64,000 nt of DNA from Micrasema longulum (GCA_022494885.1 JAGVSM010004925.1:124001-188000), one strand, 5' to 3'. Positions 1-11,487 are shown, counted from the first letter of the stretch. Notes: generated by a model not told the origin, from the letters alone. Translations and numbers: made by a program.

Positions 1-1857
1 GGGGTGATGAAACAAATTTTAGTGTCATCATCATCTAGTCTGTCTGAAAAAATCACCTGTCGTAAAAAAAATTACATAACAAATGATAAATTTGGTATCC
101 ACTATTTCAGGAATTTTTCTGCTTTTATCACCTTTTTCGCGGTGCATTTGCAACAAACTCGCAGTGTACCAATGTTTTTTGGTGCACCAGTTAAAAACCA
201 ATCGTTTAATATCTGAAGAAAGAAGTTTTGACTCAATTTAAATATTATTCTTTCTCAAATAAGTTATTCAAGCCTGTGTTTGATCACGTTTGAGCAACGC
301 AACGTGGCAAATACAGTAAAATACTGTTAACAGAACGTGCATAAATAATGTTTCTGTCGTCTTTATCCTGAAATGCATTCCCACCTCCACCACAATAGTC
401 AAAGGTACATAAAATAATCATTTAGCTTCAGATGCATGAACTAACATCATTAAGTAAGCAAGCAGGTAAGCTTGGCAAGCTTGGCAAGCTCCGCAGTAAG
501 GATAGAGTAAGCACATTAATGTAATGTGATTGCTGAGGACTGAATGCAGAATGCACTTACAATATGTAATATTATGAATAATGTACCCTATCAATGTCTG
601 TTCAATTATCATGAATTTGAATGAAAAAGTAATAGGTAAATCAATAAACGGGTTTTTTTTTTTGATTATGAATAATAATTACCATTAATTTTATTGTTCA
701 TATTCATGAAAAACTGATCAGAGATGATGGGATTAAATTAAAATCACCCTGTTATCCAGTAATAACGAAATAACAATTAAGCGTAGACTGTAAAATGGCA
801 CAGATATCAGATTAGCAAACTGCATATAGTCACCACTGCGACACGGTGCAAATCGTAGGTACAATGTTGAGACAGGTTGTGGTCCCGTGGGTGGTTTTGT
901 GGGATTCAGATCGAGGAGACCGACGCCGACGTTTAGATCCCGCTCTATCATAACTTTATCTTATTTTCTGACTCAGTTTTCTGTAACTAAATAAAAAGGG
1001 CCCAAAAATTGAATTAAATAATGGTGAGATAAATATTACATTAGAGTGAAACCTCTAATTACATTGAATTTTTTTTTTAGTTTAAGAGATAAGATATTAG
1101 ACACGTTTCTTTGAATGTTTCAGTTTGACAGTAAAACTAGTGTAAATTACCACTTGGGTAGGCCGTTTGAAAATGTGTCACAGCGTAAATAAATTCCTAT
1201 ACCTGTCTCCTTTTCTCTTGCCCACTTGAATCCTGTCTTTTTTGCACCTTAATAGTTTCAAGAACTATTCAGTTGATTATTTTGCCACCTGGGGTCAGTT
1301 TCCGCTTTGACCGCGATTGAAGTGCATGTTCGGTTTGGAGTTTTGCCGCTTAAGCAGAAAAATAAGAAAATCTACAAAATAGCATACACTCCATTTTCTT
1401 GTAATCCATACCAAAAAAGCGCTGTGACATTAACAAAATTTAATATACCCACTGTCGAAAACCAGCTCACGCATCGCCACCACTAGTTCTTCAATAAAAT
1501 CTGCTCTTAAAATTCATGTACCATTAATCGTTCACGTGCAGCTAAAAAAATTGACAACAGTTTGGCTGAGAGCTTTAAAGTCAACATTTACGTTTCATCT
1601 TTAATTACAAATATTAAAAAGATATAAATATATATTTTATTTACATAAACGGCAAAATTACCTTTCACAAAACTTATAATATGAAAGTGTTGGTTTTAAT
1701 TATTTTTTAAAAACATATATGTCTTTTTTCCTAAGATTAAGAGGCAAAAATTAAACCTCAAATTATACAAAACATTCAGTAGAAGTAAAATATCCGCGTC
1801 TATTTGAGATCGCCTGTATTCGGCGAATAAATAATACAGTTTTGTGTCTCGAAATCT
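1..1857. other. AT-rich stretch without a recognised gene
   Basis: No convincing exon or element end was seen here apart from a SINE-like scrap listed separately. Short open frames have no family resemblance and no splice context. Poly(T) and poly(A) runs are common. Confidence 0.5.
855..950 (+). repeat. tRNA-like SINE scrap, pair with 35240-35330
   Basis: The segment around GGTTGTGGTCCCGTGGGTGG is matched near 35253 by GGTTGTAGTCCCGTGGCTAG, and both run on through a GATC-rich stretch to a short degenerate B-box-like TTCAGACC or TTTAGATCC. This layout is that of a decayed tRNA-derived SINE head. No tail or target duplication is visible, so the assignment rests on the shared segment. Confidence 0.35.
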
Positions 1858-1975
1858 AACTACAGTCCTGGACGAGCGTTTTCGACTCGATGGCTACTTT
1901 TAGATAGAAATCTTGAAAAAGTAAATCGAGTTGAGAAAAGTCTACCCTGTAGTGAAGTGGTTGTATGTTTGCCTA
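1858..1975 (+). mobile_element. SINE-A copy, 5' part, truncated
   Basis: It contains the SINE-A leader (TCCTGGACGAGCG, then TCGACTCGATGGCT) and the tRNA-like A-box segment (GTAGTGAAGTGGTTG), then stops at GTTTGCCTAC, before the B box. It is followed at once by an oppositely oriented SINE-A 3' end, so two copies meet in inverted orientation. This may reflect insertion at a homologous site or a rearrangement. Confidence 0.7.
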
Positions 1976-2465
1976 CATGTCATCATCATTATTCTCTTTT
2001 GGAACCTAATGGTGCATATGATACTGCATTGGAACACCAATCGCAGCGGGTTTTTTTTTTTTTTTTAAAAGGATTAACCCGCTTAGCCTTTATTTCGAGG
2101 CTTGTCAGTAGGTAGGAAAGAGGGGATATGGAAGGAGGTTATGAACAATACACCACAACACCGAGACTAATTGAGAAAAAATTCTTGGATTTTTTTCTTG
2201 CAACTGGCGGGAATCGAACCCGCGACGCCAGTTTCACAGTTGGCCGTCTGACCAACTGCTCCACGGCGCCTGCCTGTAGATAATCTTTTTGTTACATGAA
2301 GGTAAGACAATCTATCAGATGACAATGAAATATTCAAGTATTACAACAAAACAAAATACCCTTTTAAATGAATATTACATGTAAACCATAATTGGAGTCG
2401 GACTCAAAATCTATTGTATGGTAGGCAAAAGCGCTGACTACTACACTACGAGGCTAACGTGTATG
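1976..2465 (-). mobile_element. SINE-A copy split by a SINE-1 insertion
   Basis: On the minus strand this copy ends in the TGA-rich tail (plus-strand catcatcatt at about 1980) preceded by the block around TGGTGCATATGATACTGCATTGG. Its tRNA-like half (GGTAGGCAAAAGCGCTGACTAC, split by eye near 2421-2442, then ACTACGAGGC) lies beyond 2276. The two halves are separated by a complete SINE-1 at 2046-2275. The B box is degraded. It is a non-coding Pol III-type retroposon. Confidence 0.7.
2046..2275 (-). mobile_element. SINE-1, tRNA-derived SINE with poly(A) tail
   Basis: On the minus strand it starts with a tRNA-like region (2205-2270). The A-box-like segment is TGGAGCAGTTGG, and the T-arm has a perfect GCGGG/CCCGC stem around TTCGATT. 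A body follows, ending in a stem-loop (AGCC..GGCT, 2080-2098) and a poly(A) of about 17, seen as plus-strand T at 2049-2066. The acceptor arms do not pair, so this is not a working tRNA gene. Relatives occur at 41408-41580, 43363-43440 and 49222-49375. It sits inside a SINE-A copy. Confidence 0.8.
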
Positions 2466-4940
2466 ATTACTGTAACTCTGTATACTAAGTTCGAAAAATG
2501 TATTTTTGATAATTAGCGCTTTATTTATATTAAATATATATATATAAATAACAGTTGTCGGCATATTTTAAAAACATCTCATTTCGCACATTCCTTTAAA
2601 AAATAGTAATCTTAGTATTATTTTATTTAAGTTCATTTTGTAATACTTTAAAAACATTTATTATATATAAGAAACAGCATTTCGCTGTTAATTAATATTA
2701 CTGTATTATCATTTTGCATTTTTCTCTTTATTTCATACAATTTATAATTTTAATTTTAATTTATATATATTAACATTGAGATATAAGTGTACATGTGTAT
2801 GATGTGCTTGGATGCGCGTATGTATGTAAGTATATATGGTTGTATGTATGAGTGCACTTATATGTATGTGTGTAAATGTATGCGTATATTTGTTACAATA
2901 TTTTTTTTATTTGCATTTATATAATTTTAAATCCATATAATAAATAAAACAGAGTGAGCCATTCTCAAAGCACAAGGGCTAGTCTCTTTTTGGAAGGTCA
3001 AAGCTATGAGATCCATTAAAAGTACACAACTAGATTACAACAGATTTTTTTTTTTACATTAACATACTGCTAGTTTTATAAATACCACATTTTAAACTAT
3101 TGATAAAGAAAGTGCCGTTCGACCATAAGCCCGCCAACGTACTAACATATGTGTACAAGAAGTAAAATAAGCAAATAAAAGGAATGAAAAGGGAAATTAT
3201 GGATTCTAGATCTTCGTCATTGTAAATGTTGGAATTTATGATGATGGATGCTGAATTGTGATCCAAAATGTCGGCAAAGAGCGGAAACGACGCACAACTA
3301 ATAATTATAATAATTAACACGACGTTTTCAAAAGAACACGTTTTCTTTTTAAAAAATGTAAATGATGTAAAACTAATGCACCATGATTATTTTAGCTAAA
3401 CAAGGAAGGAAAATGGATTTATAATATTATTTCAACGGTGCTAAGTGATTTACGATCTCCGCTGAAAACGATCGTAGCTGAAAGCTGAAAAGCAACCATC
3501 GCCTGAAAGATCAAGCAGATTTCAGATCCAGACAAAGATAGTACAGGATGTGGGCGAGAACTGTGCAGCAAAATGGATATGATTAGCGAAAGAAGCTTCT
3601 AAATTGAAAGCTTGCATTTTACCATAACGTTATTTATTTACCCTTTTAAGAGCTTTTAATAAAGGTATTTAAGTATTCACACAAGCACATAAAACCAGTA
3701 TAAAGTGAAATACTCAAAATAACGCGCATACAATTTAATATTTTATACGAAATAATGTACCATTTTGCGCGTTATTAAAATAATTTAACTTTATAAACAA
3801 AGTTGTATAATAGAAAAAATAAATTCCTCATTTAATTTAATTACAGACCAATGAGCGACTTCGTCTAAGCGTTTTTGTTATTTTCTATTTTAAATACTGA
3901 ATTATATTTTTTATTTTACCCGAATTTAAAACTGTTTATTGTTTTTTTAATGTAAATTAGTTTATTTTTAAAATTTTTGATTATTTCTTAACAACGTTTA
4001 CCGTCCGGATCATACATTTTGACACGAAATATAAAAGGACAAAATAAATTGACTCGACCCTTATAAGGCTGTGCTACAAAATTCCTTTACACGTGGTGTT
4101 AAAACATTGTTTTACCATAAGCGAAATCAAAATTCAAAGTTCAGACATTAAAAAATATATTGTGACATACTGTAAAATAATTATTTCTCCATTTAAAAAA
4201 AAACAGAATATAATTTAGGCTTGTTTTAGGAAAATTAATTAAAAATCATAAATACGCCGGTCGCAGAACTAGCGCGTACTCTCGCCTACTGCCAATGACC
4301 GACTGACTGAACGTATTTCTTCATTTTATTTGGTTACTTTCACACAAAAACCGGCCATATAACAGCGGCTCTATCTTCATCGTTTTTTCTTGCTTTTTCT
4401 TATGTAGTAAAAAGAATTTATTATGGTGTTGATATCACATTCCTTCGTAAAATCATTCTTTGCACAGTAAGGACAAATATCGTTTGTATTAAAATCCAGT
4501 TCCTTTATATAAATTTTACTTTTCAAATCCGATGTGAAAACGTTAATTTGAAGATTACAATAATACAGATTTATCATTGAGATAAATAAAGGATACCTCA
4601 AGTTTTGATTCCCATGTAGACTCGTGTTACATCATAGATAAGTTAATAATCAAGATCGTGAGATGTTTTCACTATCTTTATCATTCTAGGCAGAAGTGCC
4701 ATGTTTGTAAATGTAAAATGCCATAATTGGTCCCGGGATGATAAGAAACAGTATTTCAATAATGAAATTAATGAATGATTAGGTTAATTAAATTACACGT
4801 ATTTTGATATACATATTTTATGAACTTACCTGTACAATATTATTCATTAATGTTAATCCGTAGTAATAAACCTATATATACAATATCTAAATTATGTGAG
4901 AGTATGCTTGTCTGTTAGTTTGTGTGTCCTTCAAGTCTAT
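2466..4940. other. AT-rich stretch without a recognised gene
   Basis: TG-rich microsatellite-like DNA lies at 2795-2890. A block at 3100-3165 (CATAAGCCCGCCAACGTAC) resembles the LINE 3' UTR motif also seen at 11025-11060, so it may be the end of an old LINE. A short minus-strand frame at 4377-4601 holds one CPYC motif but has no other support. Nothing else was recognised. Confidence 0.45.
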
Positions 4941-4942
4941 TC

Positions 4943-4988
4943 AAATCAAGTCTATCAGTCGCAACAAAGCGACTGATAGACTTGATTT
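4943..4988. repeat. Perfect 20-bp inverted repeat with 6-nt loop
   Basis: The left arm 4943-4962 and right arm 4969-4988 are exact reverse complements, starting AAATCAAGTCTATC and separated by AACAAA. RNA from either strand would fold into a short hairpin. A stem of only 20 bp with a 6-nt loop is shorter than a usual animal pre-miRNA, so it could instead be the core of a small foldback element. A partial copy of the arm (TCAAGTCTATTC) lies just upstream. Confidence 0.85.
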
Positions 4989-4989
4989 T

Positions 4990-5689
4990 TTGCACAAGAA
5001 TAGCCGAAAAACTAAAAAATGACGTAAACTACTTTTCCTTAGGAAAAAATCATTTACTCTGGAACATTTATTTAGGAAAATTAATTCTAATTGGAAATTG
5101 AATTGATATTAAAACAACGGATACGACGTCACTACAGGCTAACGGATAGTCTTTAAAAAAACAATTCTAACAAAGAATTGAATAAAACGGCACAAAATAT
5201 TCAAAATAAAGAATAACTAGAAGCCAATCATGTTTTTTAATAAAATATCTACATTTAAGAGATTTGAGTATAAAACGCCTGTCTTTGAGATGTAAAAAAC
5301 GTATTTGATCACAGGCTACCTCAAATAATTATTTTATCGGGCAGTTTTTTAAATTTCTATGGAGATGGTATTAGAATTGGTAATACAGATTTCCCATAGC
5401 AACGTTTCGTGTCTAAATTTTCTGATGGAACATTAGCAATGCATTAAGGCTTTGATTGTTTTGCGCGGCGCAATCTGTGACCTGAAAACTTTAGAGGGTG
5501 CTCGGTAGTGAATTGATCTTCGGAGTGGTGGATTTTCAAACTTATGTTTATGTTAATAAACTTCTAACAGCTTCGGTGAGCAAAATCAATTAGAAAAATC
5601 TAAAATACATTTATAGAATAATGAGATTGTGTAAGTTTATGAATAAATTTAAAACTAGATTATGAGTAAAAGTCATTACCATTAACATC
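4990..5689. other. No gene recognised
   Basis: AT-rich DNA with no coding or repeat match that I could support. Confidence 0.5.
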
Positions 5690-6030
5690 GTCATGTTGTT
5701 TTTTGCACCCAGTGGTGAACAGGGCACTACGTTAGAAAAACAAATGCAGCGTATTTTGATCATCTGTTACCTGTAGCTAAAGTGATCAGTCTAACGCTTT
5801 GGATACAGTCCAGAAATAATGAAGTATAGCAGTTCAAAAAATCTTTTAGATCAATATTTCAATTTTAACCTGCCAGGAATGGAACCCAATATCTCAAGAA
5901 TGGTAGGCAAATACTTCAATTATTATAGAACGAGGCGAACTAATCTCCACACGATTTCTTTATGAATATGTGTCTAAGAGCAGCCATTGTAGAAAAAAAT
6001 TATTCTTCATCCGCCTGGTCACAGAGAAAA
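5690..6030 (-). mobile_element. SINE-A copy, near full length
   Basis: Reading the minus strand, the order is a leader (ATGGCTGCTCTTAG complement near 5978), a tRNA-like core with an A-box region near 5930 and a degraded B box (plus-strand GGAATGGAACCCAAT, 5876-5890), then a middle block (complement of GTGATCAGTCTAACGC) and the GGTGAACAGGGCACTACG block. The TGA-rich tail is weak. This is one of the more complete copies for building a consensus. Confidence 0.8.
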
Positions 6031-6518
6031 TGGGTAGTAGTAGATCCCCATATACCATCGTGTTTTTGCTTTCTTAAATTAATTAATTCAATGAATGTAG
6101 TACTAATAATCATTACTGTTTTAAGAAGTCGTAAATAAATTTATGGTTTTGAATTTGATGAAGCTTTTTACGAATGTAGTTAGGAACGATAAATATTCAA
6201 GCTTTAAAAGCTGTAGTATTGTGTGACAAAGCTATCCCATTAAATCAAAGCCGACAAACGTCTTCATTTGCATCAATGTCGCCAAAGCATTCCAAAGTTT
6301 TCGCTAACAATTTGAGCAAACAGGGGCTTTTACTTTAATTATTGCCCTGGTTCGAGAAGGCAGTGCATGCTTTCCATGAGCTCCCTAAGTGTTTATTTGA
6401 GAATATTCAAATCAAATGTAAATTTTGATCAAATTCCTAAAACAAATAAGGGCTATATTTGTTTACTTGTGAATCGACGTGCCAATGTAACATCATTATC
6501 TCCCTGTTCTTACCTCGT

Positions 6519-6615
6519 GGTACATCCATCTTCTTCTTCTTTTTTGGCTTTATTATTTCCACTGCTGGATAGACGCCTCTTCCAAACGTCTCCATTTCTT
6601 TTTATCACCCGCTTG
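6519..6615 (-). pseudogene. LINE C-terminal scrap with GAA-rich tail
   Basis: The minus strand from about 6612 reads AGDKKKWRRLEEASIQQW and then runs into a GAAGAAGAAG tail. The same ending (WRRLEEAFIQQW) occurs in the LINE fragment at 45605-45935, so both derive from one RTE-like family whose reverse transcriptase ends in such a motif. Only the last 20 or so residues remain. Confidence 0.65.
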
Positions 6616-6800
6616 TTTACAGTTAAATAAAAATTTTACGTAATTACAACAAAACAATTAATACCACAATTTTTTTTTAAAATACGAAAACATCGTTAAA
6701 GTATACATTAGCAAAAAGTATATAAAAAAAGAAGAACTATAACATAGATAACAAATACAATTATTTTCCTGTATGGAAAAGGTAAATGAAACTTAATAAG

Positions 6801-7059
6801 AATTCGATAGTCAGATGGCGGACCATCTGTATTTTTGTCTATGTTTTAGTTTTCAAAAGTTTTAATTAATATTTCAGTAAATACACGCAGTAAAAAAATA
6901 AAAAAATCAGCGTCATTTAGAATGGTAATTTATTATTGAAAAACGACACTAAAAAAATTTAGTTTGTGGATTTAAGTCTTGAAATTGAGACGTATTTCAG
7001 CTCTCCTTAACATTTTTGAAAATTACAGATGGTCCCTTCTGCCATCTGACTACCGAATT
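6801..7059. mobile_element. MITE-like foldback element, 259 bp
   Basis: The ends are inverted repeats: AATTCGATAGTCAGATGG at 6801 matches the reverse complement of CCATCTGACTACCGAATT at 7042-7059, with about 34 bp paired. Each end also holds its own small CAGATGG/CCATCTG hairpin. The interior has no coding capacity. Size, terminal inverted repeats and lack of coding fit a non-autonomous DNA transposon; the superfamily cannot be told from the ends. Confidence 0.7.
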
Positions 7060-8165
7060 ATGAAGAAGACGAAAAAAATTGGCTGAAAAGAAAAGTTTGA
7101 TATTTGAGTTTTTCAAAAAAAACCAACCAATATGAAGGAAAAAATACTAAAGTAAAAAAATAAAATTGAAATATTTATAAACAAGTGAAAAATAATAGTG
7201 TACAAAAGTTTTTGAAAAAACTCAAACGAAAATCAGTATGTAGAATTATTTATTAGAAATATAACAGGTAAATAAAGAAAATTTTTTTTTTTTATTAAAA
7301 TCTAAAGATGAAAATGTAATGCACATTTTGAGGAACAATAGAGTTATAACGCTTTATCTTCATACTAATTTGTTGTAATTTATAAATTTCCACATGGGTT
7401 TATAATTATGGTATATACAGATATGCATGGAGGCAGGATGATAAGTTTTACGATTTAAATCTAGCCCAAGGACGGTGATTTTAAAATAATTTTATTATTA
7501 TTTATACTCTTATTATTTTATGAATGTAGTATAAGGTCATCTCTGGTCCCTTTCATGAATATTTTTTATTCATTTAGCAATACAGGCTTATATGGCTGGA
7601 AAAGAAGGAAAACGGTATTGCGGTCCAATTGAATAATAGAGAGCGACTGACCGTCGCTGCGTAATTGGTATGTCTCAAATGCATAGGTGGAGTCACGCGC
7701 AGTAAAAATATTTTCGTAAATTTCGGTGTTTCGTCAATGTATGCGAAAAAAACATTTATGATGAAAAAAAATCATAATTCAAACAGAAGGTGAAGGAATA
7801 TGTATTTGACAACTTATACATGAAATATATGTACATTGTCATTATTAGAGCACACAAAAGAATATTAAAATAATTATAAAACTTAATTACTCACGGAGCA
7901 TATTTGCTTTTTTTTTACCAAGAGTTGATGACTATTTATAATCACGGAAAAAAGTTTTCAATTTTTACCGTTGTTCTCAAATGTTGACAACTCTATTCGA
8001 TGTGAAATTTGCAGGTAGTAATTAATTACAGTACTACTCGTAGTACAATCAAACCGTATGCATAGATTACTCTAGAACTCATTACTTAGCTAACCTAAGT
8101 AATATGCCAACTGCACTTGACTTGTTGATTGCACCTAAAATTGATACACCCGTATTATCAGAATC
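7060..8165. other. No gene recognised
   Basis: Very A/T-rich. A slightly more balanced patch near 7625-7705 has several CpGs but no open frame with splice context. Confidence 0.5.
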
Positions 8166-8169
8166 GAAA

Positions 8170-8615
8170 TCTGATTCTCACACATATACCCGTATGCAGA
8201 GACAAACCTCAAGGTGAGGAGAGTACATTCTATTGTCTTCACCTTCGGGTTATTCTCTGCATTTGAAATTAGAATGTACTTTCCTCACCTTAAGTTTTGT
8301 CTCTACATGCGGATATAATCTGATTCTCACACTTATTCCCGTATGCAGAGACAAACCTTAAGGTGAGGAGAGTACATTCTATTATCTTCACCTTCAGGTT
8401 ATTCTCTGCATTTGAAATTAGAATGTACTTTCCTCACCTTAAGTTTTGTCTCTGCATACGGGTATAATCTGATTCTCTCACTTATACCCGTATGCAGAGA
8501 CAAACCTTAAGGTGAGGAGAGTACATTCAATTGTCTTCACCTTCGAGTTATTCTCTGAATTTGAAATTAGAATGTACTTTCCTCACCTTAAGTTTTGTCT
8601 CTGCATAAGGGTATT
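8170..8615. repeat. Three tandem 149-bp units, each a long hairpin
   Basis: GTATGCAGAG begins at 8192, 8341 and 8490, an exact 149-bp period. Within each unit the left arm (from ACCCGTATGCAGAGACAAAC, about 44 bp) is the near-perfect reverse complement of the right arm (ending TTTTGTCTCTGCATACGGGT in unit 2), around a 40-nt centre. The centre itself holds a degenerate third copy of the arm (TTCACCTTCGGGTTATTCTC). Arm mismatches differ between units. Transcription would give a string of three hairpins. It could be an amplified MITE or a satellite seed; no coding is present. Confidence 0.9.
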
Positions 8616-8814
8616 AAACATGTTGTCGTAAATATTCATTGTTATATTAAATTATGTTTGCACATGGAACAAGGGAATATTCATGATTATTTAAAAATTG
8701 ACATTTACAATATTTCGAGAATCTTAAATCTAAATTTTTTGAAACCACTGCAAATCAAACCTCTTAGGATTTGATTTCAAAAGTACGATATCTCAACTGA
8801 GATGAAGGAATTAT

Positions 8815-8945
8815 TGAGGATGTGGACAGACAGGCATTTACAGGGCTGCTTTGAGTGACTTTACACACTGTGTAAAATTTGAAATTATTTTGCCTGATGT
8901 ATGTGTGCTTGGCATCTGAAGCATTAAACTGATCATTTTCGTACA
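8815..8945 (-). repeat. Degenerate family-B repeat fragment
   Basis: The plus strand shows GGCATTTACAGGGCT and TTACACACTGTGTAA in the order expected for an inverted family-B copy (compare 26584-26715). It is divergent, and both ends are lost. Confidence 0.5.
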
Positions 8946-8967
8946 TACGACATAGCTAATCATTATC

Positions 8968-9460
8968 GACAAAATCGAGAAAAGAGTTCTACGTTGGTAT
9001 GGTTATGTAAAGCGAATGGACGGCGAAAGAATGGATAAAAATATTTACGATGTAAAAATTATTTATTGACAATTCTTGATGAAATTTCGTATTGTGTCTT
9101 TTTCAACTTATTTTTTAAATGTACCCACACTTAGATGATATTAAGTTTTATATAAATTATTCTTACATTGTATAATATTTACCAGTCTAAAGATGCCCAT
9201 TAGAGGGCGAATGCGCTAATTGGTCAAATAAATTAGTGGAAGTGTACCAAGTATTTTTAAATTAGTAACTTGTATGTTATTACATCATTACGATGTAAAT
9301 ATAGATGGATGCGGAAAATAAGGAAGACTAAGAAAGACATGGCATGATCAAATTCAACAAATACTTGTAGATGGACATGTCAAAAGTCAGAATAATTGGT
9401 ACGCTTGCATGACAAGACGTACGAATGTAGTGGAAGCGATATCTGTATGCCATGACATTA
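8968..9460 (+). pseudogene. LINE reverse-transcriptase C-terminus, split by insertion
   Basis: 8968-9056 reads DKIEKRVLRWYGYVKRMDG and on to NIYDV. 9297-9450 resumes VNIDGCGK, stop, GRLRKTWHDQIQQIL. This LRWYGHVKRM...RKTWHDQI tail is typical of RTE/CR1-like insect LINEs. The reading frame is interrupted by a 231-bp insert and contains an internal stop. The 5' end is truncated and the protein is dead. Confidence 0.75.
9057..9287. mobile_element. 231-bp insertion with 12-bp target duplication
   Basis: The insert is flanked by TTACGATGTAAA at 9045-9056 and again at 9288-9299. Removing it with one duplicate restores the LINE frame NIYDV-NIDG. It begins AATTATTTATTGAC and ends GTTATTACATCA, with no inverted termini, tRNA-like boxes or coding. 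Both end motifs recur near 38470-38515 in rearranged order. A 12-bp duplication fits target-primed retroposition, but no poly(A) is seen, so the class is uncertain. Confidence 0.75.
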
Positions 9461-9489
9461 ATATTGCATTATAGTATCTAAATTTTATG

Positions 9490-10160
9490 TATGACTAGCT
9501 GACCCAACAGACGTTGTCCTACCCGAACGTTGACTTGCTTTGGATTTTATTGATAAGTAGGTACCTAGGTACTTGTTTGTGATTAAATTCCAAAACTAAA
9601 AATAATTAATATTCAATTGTTGAATTTAAGTATAAACATAAAATAAATATTTTTTCAAATATGGCATTCTTTTTGCAAACGTTAATCTCTGGTCTTCTCA
9701 CCAACAGAGGGGTGTACTTATGTAGGAATACGATTTTTTGAATGTGTTAAAATTAATATTATTTTAGTATTATAGTACTAAAAATCCAGTAAAAACAAAT
9801 TAATGACTAGAATAATAAGGAATTTCAGGTAAAACTCTGATTGAGATCCACAAAAAACAAATTCTGTTTGTAAACATTCAAAAACAAACTTTTTTTATAA
9901 GCAATAAAACAACATCTTTCCATTTTTTTGTAAATGCATTCTCCTCGAATGCAACCCTAGTATCGATGAAAAAAATGCTCCTTACTTATGCTCCTTACTT
10001 ATTTTTTAGATATTAGATTGAAGATTTAAATATCTACGAACACGCACAGCGCAAAGATCTATATTTCTTTAAAAACCGCACGTAAATCGGTTAAGCCGTT
10101 TAGAAAGAGTTTAGTGATATCTCACGTACAGATGAATTATATATGTAAAGATAACGTCCG
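9490..10160 (+). repeat. Old interspersed element with GCTGACCCAACAGACGTT start
   Basis: The segment opens with ACTAGCTGACCCAACAGACG and closes near 10080-10105 with AAATCGGTTAAGCCGTTTAG. This start/end combination is familiar from abundant insect repeats with little or no coding. The interior is AT-rich and decayed. I infer an element boundary at about 9490 and 10160; the exact ends are not fixed by a duplication. Confidence 0.5.
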
Positions 10161-10600
10161 GTTCGTGTAAATAGTACTTTTAAGTCATTACACACATACT
10201 TTTAAGCGATGTGTTTAGTTGTTAATATTCATATTCTGGCGCCCGTCAGAACAGTTGTTCCAATACATAAAAGTGAGATATGAGACAAAAAAAGAAGCAC
10301 TTACACACTTCTGGTCAACAATAAGGAGAGTTCTCAGCAAAATGTCCGGACAAGAGTTTTCCCAGAGCATGAATTATGTCATACCCAAAACCCGTACGAC
10401 TTTTGCTTAGAGGCATTTCTCATTTATCGCATCGAGAGTGTTCAATATTTTGGAAGAGCGTATTAAGCTCTCAAGGACAAAAACTATTTTTCAACAAATC
10501 GTTAAGGACTGGATTTTCCTTAGTGGGAGGGATTTGAGTGGGAAACTCCTTGATGATTTTCCGAACGTTTGAGTTTACTGTTTACCATATTGATGTGCCA
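10161..10600. other. No gene recognised
   Basis: An open frame at 10219-10410 has no family resemblance, and nothing else supports coding. Confidence 0.4.
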
Positions 10601-10654
10601 TATATATAATTTCAACGCTTATCAGTTCATGATTTACCTCTTCGTTCAACTCTT

Positions 10655-11070
10655 AAGGCACTCTCTTAATACCCATCCACAATTCCTCTTTCTTCTCTAA
10701 CTCATATAGTATCCATGAGGCTCGACTGGGGAATCATCTCCCATCCACCATCCAAGATGTTACTACATTATCTCTGTTTAAATCACGTCTGAAGAAACAT
10801 CTCCTTTCTCTTCCTTAATCTCTTCTCTTTTTCCTTTTCCTCTTTCCTCTTATTTCCCTTTTCCCATTAAGTAGTAGTTCTGATATAAGGTAATTTATAA
10901 ACAAATACGTTTATTTCTATTTTTATATATATTTTGTTTTTTAATATTTTTTCTATTAAATATGTCCTGTAACTTGAATTATAAATATAAAACTTTTATT
11001 TTATTGGTTGGTTAGAAGAAATTGCCATTTGGCAATAAGCCCGCTAATGTACAAATAACATTATGTACGA
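10655..11070 (+). pseudogene. Jockey/CR1-like LINE C-terminal tail and 3' UTR
   Basis: The plus strand reads NHLPSTIQDVTTLSLFKS then RLKKHLLSLP, stop at 10816-10818. This is the A-RLWNSLP...SLSSFKSxLKxHL ending common to many non-LTR reverse transcriptases; the conserved Trp has been lost. A 3' UTR-like stretch follows to TTGGCAATAAGCCCGC (11031-11046), a motif found in insect LINE 3' UTRs. No upstream RT motifs survive. Confidence 0.7.
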
Positions 11071-11487
11071 AAAGTTAAAAAAAACATTTTCTGATCCTTT
11101 ATTTGTGGTGATATACTCATGTGTCTGTGTCAACTAACTGCTAGTCCCATCTCAACACAGGACTTTTAGTCCCATGGAGTTGGGACTTATGTCTCAAATA
11201 GTGTACAATAAACTTATGTATGTAAATAAATAACAATGACGTCAGTAGCCCAATAGATGACAACTCATGACTCGACAGAAAAAAAAATAGAAAATTGACC
11301 TTTGAATATCCAATGGCGTCCAATATGATCCGTACTTATTGAGTACTTCAATGGGGTAATTTGTAAGGTTCGATGAGCGCAATCCATCGATAAAAATCTT
11401 GAAGAACACGTCAAAGAGAGCGAAAAACTGTCTAGTCGCGTCAGACCGCGTTTCAAAACCCAACAACATTAATCATGCATTATTAAT

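Noticed and set aside
2205..2270. Possible functional tRNA gene on the minus strand
   Set aside because: The T-arm is perfect, but the acceptor arms do not pair, the D and anticodon arms are poor, and a SINE body with poly(A) follows.
4377..4601. Minus-strand frame with a CPYC motif, possible zinc-binding protein
   Set aside because: Only one Cys pair, AT-driven composition and no splice context or homology recognised.
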